A stretch of DNA of 27,602 bases from Ruminococcaceae bacterium UBA5401 (lineage in GTDB: Bacteria; Bacillota; Clostridia; Oscillospirales; Acutalibacteraceae): the NCBI GenBank assembly GCA_002409675.1, contig DHOB01000023.1:33167-60768 (forward strand), given 5' to 3'. Made by a program: the position numbers and the translations under genes. Every line of letters starts with the position of its first letter. The stretch's first letter is position 1. The notes below the pieces were generated by a model. It ran no database searches. It was not told the DNA's origin and saw only the letters and a list, made by a program, of their open reading frames with translations. Shown in pieces: positions 1 to 7,682 of the stretch.

Positions 1-31
1 AGAGCTTATTCTGGCGGGGCAGTAAAAGACA

Positions 32-67
32 GCTCCCGGGGCACAGCGCCCCGGGAGCATTCTTTTT
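32..67 (+). terminator. GC-rich intrinsic terminator, possibly bidirectional
   Basis: A perfect 11-bp stem (32-42 with 48-58, loop 43-47) is followed on the plus strand by ATTC and five T's (63-67). That fits termination of a plus-strand gene lying left of the window. It also sits 20 bases beyond the stop of the minus-strand FAD dehydrogenase. In that direction the stem is followed by TGTCTTTTA, a weaker T tract, so it may serve both strands. Confidence 0.75.
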
Positions 68-77
68 CCGGCATTCT

Positions 78-1517
78 TCACGCCGGGCCGGCGGATGCAG
101 CGTCACGCTGCCCGGCGATGTCGCGGGCGACCACGACGCCCGTGACGGACGCCTGCATCAGGCCGCGGGTGATGCCCGCGCCGTCGCCGATGGCGTATAG
201 GTTTTTGACTTTCGTCTCGAAATTGTTTTTGACGCCGACCTTGGACGAGTAGAACTTGACCTCGACGCCGTACAGAAGCGTATTTTTGGAGTAGAGGCCG
301 GGCGCCAGCTTGTCGAACGCGCGCAGGGCCTCGACGATGCTGGTCAGGTGCCGGTGCGGCAGCACGAAGGAAAGGTCGCCCGGCACGGCGGTCTTCAGGG
401 TCGGGATGGTCGTCGATTTCTTCAGCCGCGTCGCGTCGGTGCGCCTGCCCATCAGCAGGTCGCCGAGCCGCTGAATCATGATGCCGCCGCCGGTCAGCAT
501 GTTGCCGAGCTGGGCGATGTAGCGGCCGTACTCAATCGGCTGGTTGAACGGCTCCGTAAAGCGCGTGGAGACCAGCATCGCGAAGTTGGTGTTTTCGGTC
601 CGGCGCTCTTCCTCGGCGTAGGAGTGCCCGTTCACCACGGCGATGCCGCCGTTCCCGGTGTCGTAATGCTCCTCGCTGACCAGCCCGCCCGGGTTCATGC
701 AGAAGGTGCGCACCTTGTTTTCAAACGTGTCGGAGTAATAGACCAGCTTCGCCTCGTACAGGTTCTTGGTCAGCGGGTCCAGCACGGCGTTCGGCACCTC
801 GACGCGGACGCCGATGTCCACCTCGTTGTTGGCGATGGGCAGGTCGTTCTCTTTTGCGATGCGGCTGAGCCAGCCGGCCCCCCCGCGGCCGGGGGCGAGG
901 ACCACGCGGGGCGCCTCCACCGTTTCCTCCTTCCCGTCCGGGCCGGAGAGCAGCACGCCGCAGGCGGCCCCGCCGCGGGTGAGGATCCGCTCCGCGGTGG
1001 TCTTCTCGCGGAACTCGAAATTCGGGCGCGAAGAAAGGTACTGGTACATGGCCTTGAGCACCTGATAGGAATATTCCGTCCCCATGTGCCGCACCGGGCA
1101 GGGAATCAGCTGGATATTTTCCCGCCTGGCCCGGTAGGCGACCTTTTCCGCGAACTTTTCGTTTTTGCCGTAAATTTTATTCGGCGCGCCGAAATGCAGA
1201 TAGATTCCATCCACATAATGAATCAGGCTGCGCGCCTGCCGGACGGACATGTAGTCGGTGATGTTGCCGCCGACCTCTTCCGAAAGCGAAAGCTTTCCGT
1301 CCGAAAACGCACCCGCGCCGGCCCAGCCGTTCATAATGCTGCAGGTGGCGCAGTGGGCGCAGACGCCCGTGGTGCGCGCGGGGCACGCCCGGCGCTCGAT
1401 GGCGCTGCCGGAATCCACAATCAGAAGCTTCTTTTCCGGCGCCAGCTTATCCAGCTCCAGCGCGGTGAAAATGCCGGCCGGGCCGGCGCCTACTATCACG
1501 ACATCGTACTTTCCCAT
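78..1517 (-). CDS. FAD-dependent dehydrogenase (NAD(P)/FAD oxidoreductase family)
   Basis: This 479-aa flavoprotein has an N-terminal Rossmann dinucleotide fold with VGAGPAG at residues 9-15 and a C-terminal FAD-closing segment, AIGDGAGITRG. It looks like the uncharacterised FAD-dependent dehydrogenase family common in Clostridia (COG2509-like); substrate and partner are unknown. Near the N-terminus four cysteines are spaced C45-x7-C53-x2-C56-x2-C59, just before a Gly/Ala-rich segment. They could bind an Fe-S cluster or a metal, but that is inference. No signal peptide or membrane segment is visible, so it is probably cytoplasmic. The ATG at 1515-1517 has GGGGAG about 7 nt upstream. The gene is monocistronic as seen here: it is divergent from the FMN enzyme at 1770 and followed by the terminator at 32-67. 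Confidence 0.85.
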   Translation of the reverse strand: MGKYDVVIVGAGPAGIFTALELDKLAPEKKLLIVDSGSAIERRACPARTTGVCAHCATCSIMNGWAGAGAFSDGKLSLSEEVGGNITDYMSVRQARSLIHYVDGIYLHFGAPNKIYGKNEKFAEKVAYRARRENIQLIPCPVRHMGTEYSYQVLKAMYQYLSSRPNFEFREKTTAERILTRGGAACGVLLSGPDGKEETVEAPRVVLAPGRGGAGWLSRIAKENDLPIANNEVDIGVRVEVPNAVLDPLTKNLYEAKLVYYSDTFENKVRTFCMNPGGLVSEEHYDTGNGGIAVVNGHSYAEEERRTENTNFAMLVSTRFTEPFNQPIEYGRYIAQLGNMLTGGGIMIQRLGDLLMGRRTDATRLKKSTTIPTLKTAVPGDLSFVLPHRHLTSIVEALRAFDKLAPGLYSKNTLLYGVEVKFYSSKVGVKNNFETKVKNLYAIGDGAGITRGLMQASVTGVVVARDIAGQRDAASAGPA

Positions 1518-1627
1518 ATCGGTCTCCCCGCTTCAGAAAATAAGGATCCTCTCGAAAACGCTCTTCCCCGCCCCGCCCGCGGCGCCCGGGCCGCGTCCCG
1601 GCCCGCCCCGCGGCGGCAGTCCCTGTT

Positions 1628-1656
1628 ATCATACCATATTTCGCGCCGAAAGTTAA
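1628..1656 (-). promoter_or_regulatory. Sigma-A-type promoter for the FAD dehydrogenase
   Basis: On the minus strand TTAACT (1651-1656) and TATGAT (1628-1633) are separated by 17 bp. The predicted start near 1621 gives a GC-rich leader of about 100 nt before the ATG at 1517. It lies back-to-back with the plus-strand promoter at 1682-1710. Confidence 0.6.
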
Positions 1657-1681
1657 GGCGGCCGAAAACCCGGCGGAGCGT

Positions 1682-1710
1682 TTGACGCGCCGCGGGCGGG
1701 ATGCTATACT
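1682..1710 (+). promoter_or_regulatory. Sigma-A promoter for the FMN-dependent enzyme
   Basis: TTGACG (1682-1687) and TATACT (1705-1710) are separated by exactly 17 bp. The -10 box covers the ATG at 1701, which rules that codon out as the start and supports the ATG at 1770. The leader is about 50 nt. Confidence 0.8.
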
Positions 1711-1769
1711 TTTCGCAGAGCCTGAAAAAAGCAAATGCGGCCGCTCCGCAAGTCTGGAGGAATTCTGGA

Positions 1770-2807
1770 ATGACCTATCGGGAAGTTCTGCAAAACGCGA
1801 GAAAAAACATGGCTCCGAACTGCCGGGTCTGCCGGGAATGCAACGGCGTCGCCTGCCGGGGCGAAATCCCCGGCACGGGCGGAAAGGGCTCCGGCGCGTC
1901 GTTCATCCGCAACTGCAGACGCCTGGCGCAGATTAAAATCAATATGGACCTGATTTACGAGGACCGCGGGCAGGACACCTCCGCCACGCTTTTCGGCCGG
2001 AAGTTCGCCGCCCCCGTGTTCGCCGCGCCCATCAGCGGCCTCGGCGTCAACTACAATGGTTTCCTGAACGAGCGCACCTATGCGCAGGCCCTGGTCCCCG
2101 GCTGCATCGAGGCCGGGTGCGCGGCCTTCACCGGCGACGGCGCGCCGGATTTTTACCTGACCGACCCGCTCGCCGCCGTAAAGGCCGCGGGCGGGCGGGC
2201 CGTGCCCACCGTAAAGCCCTGGGACGCGGAAACCCTGCGCGCAAAGATGGACCTGGTCAAGGAATCCGGCGCCATGGGAATGGCCATGGACATCGACGCG
2301 GCGGGGCTCCCCCTGCTGGCGGCGGCCGGCAAGCCCGTGCGCGCGAAAACCGTCGCGGAGCTCACAAAAATCGCGGCTTACGCGGAGCGGCCGTTCCTCC
2401 TCAAGGGCATCATGACCCCCGCCGCCGCGCTCAAAGCGCTGGAGTGCGGGGCCTACGGCATCGTCGTCTCCAACCACGGCGGTCGCGTGATTGACCAGAC
2501 GCCCGCGACCGTCGAGGTCCTGCCGGCCATCCGGAAAGCCGTGGGCGGCAGGATGAAAGTCTTCCTCGACGGCGGCATCCGCACGGGCCTGGACGTGTTC
2601 AAGGCCCTCGCGCTCGGCGCGGACGCCGTGCTGATTGGGCGGCCCTATGTGATTGCCGCGTGCGGCGGCGGAAAAGAGGGCGTTTCGCTCTACACAAAAA
2701 AAATCATCGCGGAGTTGAAAGACGCGATGAAAATGACGGGGTGCGCGGCGCTGGCCGACATCACGCCGGACAAGGTGGTCGATTTGGGTCCCGCCGCCGA
2801 GCTTTAG
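1770..2807 (+). CDS. FMN-dependent alpha-hydroxy-acid oxidising protein with cysteine-rich N-terminus
   Basis: This 345-aa TIM-barrel flavoprotein belongs to the FMN-dependent alpha-hydroxy-acid dehydrogenase/oxidase family (lactate or glycolate oxidase relatives), which oxidises 2-hydroxy acids to 2-oxo acids. The family signature SNHGGR is at 234-239, with catalytic-type H236 and R239. K212 (LKGIM), the DGGIR loop (268-271) and the phosphate-binding IGRPY (289-293) are also present. The N-terminus has an extra cysteine cluster, C18-x2-C21-x2-C24-x4-C29, plus C49, which classical lactate oxidases lack. I recall similar N-termini in clostridial homologues, so it may be a subfamily trait; the substrate is unknown. 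The start at 1770 has GGAGG at 1756-1760 and lies downstream of the promoter. The gene converges on the comEA-like gene with 9 bp between stops and no visible terminator. Confidence 0.85.
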   Translation: MTYREVLQNARKNMAPNCRVCRECNGVACRGEIPGTGGKGSGASFIRNCRRLAQIKINMDLIYEDRGQDTSATLFGRKFAAPVFAAPISGLGVNYNGFLNERTYAQALVPGCIEAGCAAFTGDGAPDFYLTDPLAAVKAAGGRAVPTVKPWDAETLRAKMDLVKESGAMGMAMDIDAAGLPLLAAAGKPVRAKTVAELTKIAAYAERPFLLKGIMTPAAALKALECGAYGIVVSNHGGRVIDQTPATVEVLPAIRKAVGGRMKVFLDGGIRTGLDVFKALALGADAVLIGRPYVIAACGGGKEGVSLYTKKIIAELKDAMKMTGCAALADITPDKVVDLGPAAEL

Positions 2808-2816
2808 GCGGGCCGC

Positions 2817-3344
2817 TTACCCGACGGTCACGGAGCCGCGGAGGGCCTCCAGCTTTTTGTCGCCGATGCCGGAGACGTTCTTCAGCTCGTCCACGGTTTT
2901 AAAGCCGCCGTGCTGCTCGCGGTACGCGACGATGCGGGCGGCGAGCGCGTCGCCGATGCCGTCCAGCCCGTCGCTGAGCTGCCGGGCCGTGGCGGTGTTG
3001 AGGTTGATTTTCCCCGCCGTCCCGCCGGCAGAGCCTGCGGGCGCCTCTGCGGAGGAAGTGCGGGGCGCGGATGTCTTTTCCGCGACTGAAGAAGCGGGCG
3101 CGCGGGAAGGCGACGCGGCCTGCGAAACGGGGGCGGGGACGTACGCTTCCCCGCCTTTTTCCTGCGCGGCGGCCGTGGCAGACGAAAAATCGGCGGCCGC
3201 GGCCGGCTCCAGAAGCTCCGCGTCCGGCACATAGAACGCATTGTACCCGATAATCACCGCGCCGAGCACCGCGGCAATCAGAATCAGATACCGGACCTGG
3301 CGGGCCTGTTCCTCCCCGCCGGGCCCGGTCTTTTTTTCGCCCAT
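2817..3344 (-). CDS. comEA: ComEA-like membrane-anchored helix-hairpin-helix protein
   Basis: This 175-aa protein has a charged N-terminus, one membrane segment (about 18-38) and a long Ala/Ser/Pro/Glu-rich linker (about 45-110). A C-terminal double helix-hairpin-helix domain (about 111-175) begins KINLNTATARQL and ends with SGIGDKKLEAL. In ComEA this domain binds double-stranded DNA outside the membrane during uptake. The architecture fits ComEA, but no comEB, comEC or pseudopilus genes lie nearby, so a role in competence is inferred from the family only. It is the last gene of the long minus-strand run, 16 nt after the pseudouridine synthase. The ATG at 3342-3344 is preceded by a G-rich tract (GGGGGCG). 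Confidence 0.8.
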   Translation of the reverse strand: MGEKKTGPGGEEQARQVRYLILIAAVLGAVIIGYNAFYVPDAELLEPAAAADFSSATAAAQEKGGEAYVPAPVSQAASPSRAPASSVAEKTSAPRTSSAEAPAGSAGGTAGKINLNTATARQLSDGLDGIGDALAARIVAYREQHGGFKTVDELKNVSGIGDKKLEALRGSVTVG

Positions 3345-3360
3345 GCCCGTTCGCCCCCGT

Positions 3361-4278
3361 TCAGACCGGGCGGAGCCGCCTGAGGAACGCCGTGAAATAA
3401 GGCGGCAGCTCGCTGGTGATTTCGATATAGCGCCCGTCGCGCGGATGGCGGAAGCCCACCACCCGCGCGTGCAGGCACTGGCCGTTCAGCCCCGGCACCG
3501 GCCTGCGCGGCCCGTAGACCGTGTCGCCCGCGACCGGGTGACCGAGGTACGCCATGTGCACCCGTATCTGGTGGGTGCGGCCGGTCTCCAGCTTCAGCCG
3601 CACGTGGGTGTAGCCCTCGTACCGGGCAATCACATGGTAATGCGTGACGGCGCGCCTGGAGTTCTTCTCCGTCACGGCCATTTTTTTGCGGTCCTTCGGG
3701 TGGCGGCCGATCGGCGCGTCCACCGTGCCGTCGTCGTCTTTCAGGCGGCCGACGACCACCGCCTCGTAGATTCTGGTGAAGCTGTGCGCTTTTATCTGGG
3801 CGGCGAGGCTCCGGTGCGCGAAGTCGTTCTTGGCGACAATCAGCAGGCCGCTGGTGTCCTTGTCGATGCGGTGCACGATGCCGGGCCGCAGCACGCCGTT
3901 GATGCCGGAAAGGGACCCGCCGCAGTGCGCCAGCAGCGCGTTGACCAGCGTGCCGTCCGGGTGGCCCGCGGCGGGATGGACGACCATGCCCTTCGGCTTG
4001 TTGACCACCAGCAGGTCGTCGTCCTCATAGGGGATTTCGAGCGGGATGGGCTGCGGAAGGACCTCGAGCGGCCTCGGCTCCGGAATCGCCAGCTCCACCC
4101 GATCCCCCGGCGCGCAGCGGTAGCTTTTCCGCGCCGGCGCCCCGCCGACCGAGACGCCGCCGCGCGCAATCAGTTTCTCCGCGGCGGAGCGCGAAAGCTC
4201 CGCCACCCGCCGGCAGAGCAGCCGGTCCAGGCGAAGGCCCGCGTCCTCTTCGCCGGCCGTAAAGCTCAGGCGACGCAT
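3361..4278 (-). CDS. rluD: RluA/RluD-family 23S rRNA pseudouridine synthase
   Basis: This 305-aa enzyme converts uridine to pseudouridine in RNA; RluD-type members act on the large-subunit rRNA. An S4 RNA-binding domain occupies about residues 12-62, with the catalytic domain behind it. The HRID motif at 136-139 supplies the catalytic aspartate D139, in HRIDKDTSGLL. The C-terminal family motif GRTHQIRVH is also present. Length and order are normal. It is transcribed after lspA with one base between stop and start, the same order as lspA-ylyB in Bacillus, so this is probably the YlyB-type paralogue; the target uridines cannot be read from sequence. No strong ribosome-binding site is visible, which suggests coupled translation. 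Confidence 0.88.
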   Translation of the reverse strand: MRRLSFTAGEEDAGLRLDRLLCRRVAELSRSAAEKLIARGGVSVGGAPARKSYRCAPGDRVELAIPEPRPLEVLPQPIPLEIPYEDDDLLVVNKPKGMVVHPAAGHPDGTLVNALLAHCGGSLSGINGVLRPGIVHRIDKDTSGLLIVAKNDFAHRSLAAQIKAHSFTRIYEAVVVGRLKDDDGTVDAPIGRHPKDRKKMAVTEKNSRRAVTHYHVIARYEGYTHVRLKLETGRTHQIRVHMAYLGHPVAGDTVYGPRRPVPGLNGQCLHARVVGFRHPRDGRYIEITSELPPYFTAFLRRLRPV

Positions 4279-4279
4279 C

Positions 4280-4759
4280 TTATTTGGTCCGCAGGACTTT
4301 TTCGACCCCGCTGTTCCGGTCGGCGAAGAAGAAAACGTGAATCAGGAAGAACACGGCCCCCAGCGTCACGCAGCAGTCCCCGAAATTGAAGATCGCCGGA
4401 AAAAAGGAGAAGTGGATGTAATCCACCACAAAGCCGCGCCACAGCCGGTCCGTAAGGTTGCCGAGCCCGCCGCCGAGGACGAGGACGGACGCCGCCCACG
4501 AAAAGGAGCTCTGGTTTTCATAGCGGAACATCAGGAACACAATCAGAACGCACAGGATGACCGTCACGGAGACAAAAAACCACCGGCGGTCCTGCAGGAT
4601 GCTGAAGGCCGCGCCGCGGTTTTCGACATACTCCAGCTCCAGGAACCCGTCCAGCACGGGTCTGGTTCCCCGCGGCTTGAGGTAGACGACCGTGAGCAGC
4701 TTGAAAAGCTGATCCGCCACGGCCAGCAGCACGGCCAGCAGCAAAGCGATAACGACCAA
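4280..4759 (-). CDS. lspA: Lipoprotein signal peptidase (signal peptidase II)
   Basis: This 159-aa membrane aspartyl protease removes signal peptides from prolipoproteins after lipidation. It has four hydrophobic segments and the family boxes: ENRGAAF (46-52), GGGLGNLTDRL (96-106), VVDY with catalytic D113, and FNFGD with catalytic D128. The spacing of the two aspartates fits the family. Translation appears to begin at TTG (4757-4759), with AAGGAG at 4768-4773 and an 8-nt spacer; no better ATG is in frame. The 91-bp gap between ileS and lspA holds a perfect 16-bp hairpin. The gene is followed by the rluD-type gene after one base. Confidence 0.92.
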   Translation of the reverse strand: MVVIALLLAVLLAVADQLFKLLTVVYLKPRGTRPVLDGFLELEYVENRGAAFSILQDRRWFFVSVTVILCVLIVFLMFRYENQSSFSWAASVLVLGGGLGNLTDRLWRGFVVDYIHFSFFPAIFNFGDCCVTLGAVFFLIHVFFFADRNSGVEKVLRTK

Positions 4760-4791
4760 AGAGATAGCTCCTTTCCCCTTTTGGAACGGCA

Positions 4792-4841
4792 GTCCCGTCC
4801 CGCCGCCGGCAGCCGGAAGCGGCCGGGCGGCGGGACGGGAC
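4792..4841. repeat. Perfect 16-bp inverted repeat between ileS and lspA
   Basis: Arms 4792-4807 and 4826-4841 are perfectly complementary (16 bp, almost all G/C) around an 18-base loop that can itself pair partly. Neither strand shows a T tract directly after the stem, so it is not a textbook intrinsic terminator. It starts 9 bases past the ileS stop and ends 18 bases before the lspA Shine-Dalgarno sequence. It could be an inefficient terminator, an RNA-processing boundary or an mRNA stabiliser. Confidence 0.85.
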
Positions 4842-4850
4842 GCAAGCGGT

Positions 4851-7646
4851 TTATTCCTGCTTCAGGACCCCGGCGCAGCGGGCGCAGACGTCCGGATGGT
4901 CCGGGTCGCTGCCCACCGTCGCGCTGTAGGTCCAGCAGCGGGCGCATTTTACGCCCTCGGCGCGGGAGACCGTGACCGAAAGGCCGGGCAGGCGCTCCCC
5001 CGCATACGCGCCCTTCTGGTCCTTTGCGACGGCCACCTGCGACACAATCAGCGCCGCGGGAAGCTCGGGCTCCACCGATTTGACGAAATCGTAAAGCCCG
5101 CCCGTGCAGTGCAGCTCCACCTTGGCATCGAGCGAAGCGCCGATGGTCTTTTCCTTTCTGGCGATTTCGAGCGCTTTTTTCACGTCCTCGCGCAGCATCT
5201 GAATCCGGTCCCACTTTTCCACGTCCGCGGCCGCCGCCTTCACGCCGGTCGGTTCCGGCATGTCGTTGTAGAGCACATGCTCCGCGTTCTCGCCGGCGCG
5301 GTGCGGCATACTCCTCCAGATTTCATCCGAAGTGAAGGCGAGAATCGGCGCCAGCAGGCGCGTGATGCCGTCGAGCATCAGGAACATCGCGCTCTGCGCG
5401 GCGCGGCGGGTCGCGCTGCCCGCCCGCTCCACATACAGCCTGTCCTTGAGCACGTCCAGGTAAAAGTTGGAGAGGTCCACCACGCAGAAATTGTGGACGG
5501 CCTGATAGATCCGGTGGAACTCGAACGCGTCGTAGTCTTTGCGGGCCTGCTCTGCCAGGCGGTCGAACCGGTACAGCACCCAGCGGTCGATCGGCTCCAT
5601 CCGGTCGGGGGCGACCAAGTCGGCGTCCGGGTCAAAGTCGGCCAGGTTGCCGAGCATGAACCGCGCGGTGTTGCGGATCTTGCGGTAGGCGTCGGAAAGC
5701 TGCTTGAGAATCTCGTTGGAGATGCGCACGTCGGACTGATAGTCGCTCGAAGCGACCCAGAGCCGCAGCACGTCCGCCCCATAGCGGCTGATGACCTCGG
5801 CCGGGGCGATGCCGTTGCCCAGCGACTTCGACATCTTGCGCCCTTCCAGGTCGATGACCATGCCGTGGGTCAGCACCGCCTTGTAGGGCGCTTTGCCCTT
5901 CCACGCGACGCTGGTCAGCAGCGAGGACTGGAACCAGCCGCGGTGCTGGTCGTTCCCCTCCAGGTACAGGTCGGCGGGCCAGTGCTGGTCCGGCCGCGAC
6001 GTGAGCACGGCGGCGTGGCTGCAGCCGGAATCGAACCACACGTCCATCACGTCGCGCTCTTTGGTGAACTCCCTGCCCCCGCACTTGGGGCAGACGGTCC
6101 CCTCCGGCAGAATCTCCTCCGCCGGCCGGCGGAACCAGGCGTCGGAGCCCTCTTTGCCGAAAAGCTGCGAGACCGCCGCGAACGCCTCTCTGGCAATCAG
6201 CGGCGCGCCGCACTTCTTGCAGTAGAAGATCGGGATGGGAACCCCCCACAGGCGCTGGCGGGAGATGCACCAGTCCTTCCGCTCGCGCACCATCGACGCG
6301 ATGCGGTCGCGGCCCCAGGCAGGAATCCAGCGGACCTTGTCGATTTCCTCGATGGTCTTGTCCTTGATGGCGTCCACCGAGCAGAACCACTGCTCGGTCG
6401 CGCGGAACAGCACGGGATGCTTGCAGCGCCAGCAGTGCGGGTACTGGTGGACGATGTGCTTGACGGCGAACAGGGCCCCGGTTTCCTTTAAATGCCGCAG
6501 GATGGCCCCGTTGGCCTCGTCGGTCGTCAGGCCCGCGAACTGCCCGCCCGCTTCGGCGGTCATGCGGCCGCGGCTGTCCACCGGGACGACGACGGGAAGG
6601 TCGGGGTAGTGGTTGTGGCAGACCTCGAAGTCCTCGACGCCGTGGCCGGGAGCGGTGTGCACGCAGCCGGTGCCGCTCTCCAGCGTGACGTGGTCGCCCA
6701 CAATCACGAGCGAGGTGCGGTCGAGGAACGGGTGGGCGGTCTTCATATACTCCAGCTCGGCGCCCTTGAAGGTCGCGACGACCTCGTACTCGGTCTTCCC
6801 CGCTTCCTTCATGGCGGATTCATACAGCGCGGACGCCATCACGAACCACTCGTCCCCGCTGCGGACCAGCGAATACTCGAACTGCGGGCCGACGCAGATG
6901 GCCACGTTGGCGGGAAGGGTCCACGTCGTCGTCGTCCAGATCACGAAATAGGTGTGCGCCAGGTCGGCGCCCTTCGCGGTGAACAGCCCCTTGTCGTCCG
7001 TCACGCGGAACTTGACGTAGATGGAATCGCACGGGTCCTCGGCATACTCGATCTCCGCCTCGGCGAGGGCGGTTTCGTCGTGCGGGCACCAGTAGACCGG
7101 CTTCAGGCCCTTATAGATATAGCCCTTGAGGGCCATTTCGCCGAAGACCTCAATCTGCTTCGCCTCAAAGCTGGGGTCCAGCGTCCGGTACGGGTGCGTC
7201 CAGTTGCCGAGCACGCCCAGGCGCTGGAACTGCCCGGTCATGCCCTTGACATGTGAAAGCGCAAAGTCGCGGCAGCACCTGCGGAACTCGACCGGGTCGG
7301 CGCTCCTGCGGTTTAGCCCGACGCTCTGGATGGCCTTGCGCTCAATCGGCAGGCCGTGCGTGTCCCATCCGGGCACGTAGGGGGCGCAGAACCCCGCCAT
7401 GTTTTTGTACCGTATGATGATATCCTTCAGCACCTTGTTGAGAGCGGTCCCCAAATGGATGTTCCCGTTCGCGTACGGCGGGCCGTCGTGCAGCACATAC
7501 AGCGGGCGGCCTTCGTTCTTCTTCATCACGTTTTCATAGACCTGCCCCTTCTGCCACGCTTCCAGCATGCCCGGCTCGCGCTTTGGAAGCTTGGCCTGCA
7601 TGGGGAATTCCGTTTTGGGAAGGTTCAGGGTGCTTTTATAATCCAT
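4851..7646 (-). CDS. ileS: Isoleucyl-tRNA synthetase
   Basis: This 931-aa class I synthetase charges tRNA-Ile with isoleucine in the cytoplasm. The HIGH-type motif is NIHLG (62-66) and KMSKS is at 604-608. The CP1 editing domain shows WTTTTWTLPAN (about 237-247) and GTGCVHTAPGHG (325-336). Cysteine pairs occur at C405/C408, C476/C479 and C519/C522. The C-terminus carries a zinc finger, CARC (ends near 900) and CARC (near 923), as in the bacterial form of the enzyme. The start ATG has GGAGG 10 nt upstream. Only 36 bases separate it from divIVA, so there is no room for a T-box leader; expression probably depends on upstream operon promoters. Confidence 0.97.
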   Translation of the reverse strand: MDYKSTLNLPKTEFPMQAKLPKREPGMLEAWQKGQVYENVMKKNEGRPLYVLHDGPPYANGNIHLGTALNKVLKDIIIRYKNMAGFCAPYVPGWDTHGLPIERKAIQSVGLNRRSADPVEFRRCCRDFALSHVKGMTGQFQRLGVLGNWTHPYRTLDPSFEAKQIEVFGEMALKGYIYKGLKPVYWCPHDETALAEAEIEYAEDPCDSIYVKFRVTDDKGLFTAKGADLAHTYFVIWTTTTWTLPANVAICVGPQFEYSLVRSGDEWFVMASALYESAMKEAGKTEYEVVATFKGAELEYMKTAHPFLDRTSLVIVGDHVTLESGTGCVHTAPGHGVEDFEVCHNHYPDLPVVVPVDSRGRMTAEAGGQFAGLTTDEANGAILRHLKETGALFAVKHIVHQYPHCWRCKHPVLFRATEQWFCSVDAIKDKTIEEIDKVRWIPAWGRDRIASMVRERKDWCISRQRLWGVPIPIFYCKKCGAPLIAREAFAAVSQLFGKEGSDAWFRRPAEEILPEGTVCPKCGGREFTKERDVMDVWFDSGCSHAAVLTSRPDQHWPADLYLEGNDQHRGWFQSSLLTSVAWKGKAPYKAVLTHGMVIDLEGRKMSKSLGNGIAPAEVISRYGADVLRLWVASSDYQSDVRISNEILKQLSDAYRKIRNTARFMLGNLADFDPDADLVAPDRMEPIDRWVLYRFDRLAEQARKDYDAFEFHRIYQAVHNFCVVDLSNFYLDVLKDRLYVERAGSATRRAAQSAMFLMLDGITRLLAPILAFTSDEIWRSMPHRAGENAEHVLYNDMPEPTGVKAAAADVEKWDRIQMLREDVKKALEIARKEKTIGASLDAKVELHCTGGLYDFVKSVEPELPAALIVSQVAVAKDQKGAYAGERLPGLSVTVSRAEGVKCARCWTYSATVGSDPDHPDVCARCAGVLKQE

Positions 7647-7682
7647 CGGTTGTTTTCCTCCAAGATGTTGATATGCGAAAAA

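Noticed and set aside
1701..1769. A 23-residue N-terminal extension of the FMN enzyme starting at ATG 1701.
   Set aside because: The codon overlaps the -10 box of the promoter; the ATG at 1770 has GGAGG at the right distance.
7647..7682. T-box leader upstream of ileS, common in Firmicutes.
   Set aside because: Only 36 bases separate divIVA and ileS, too short for a T-box, and no antiterminator motif is present.
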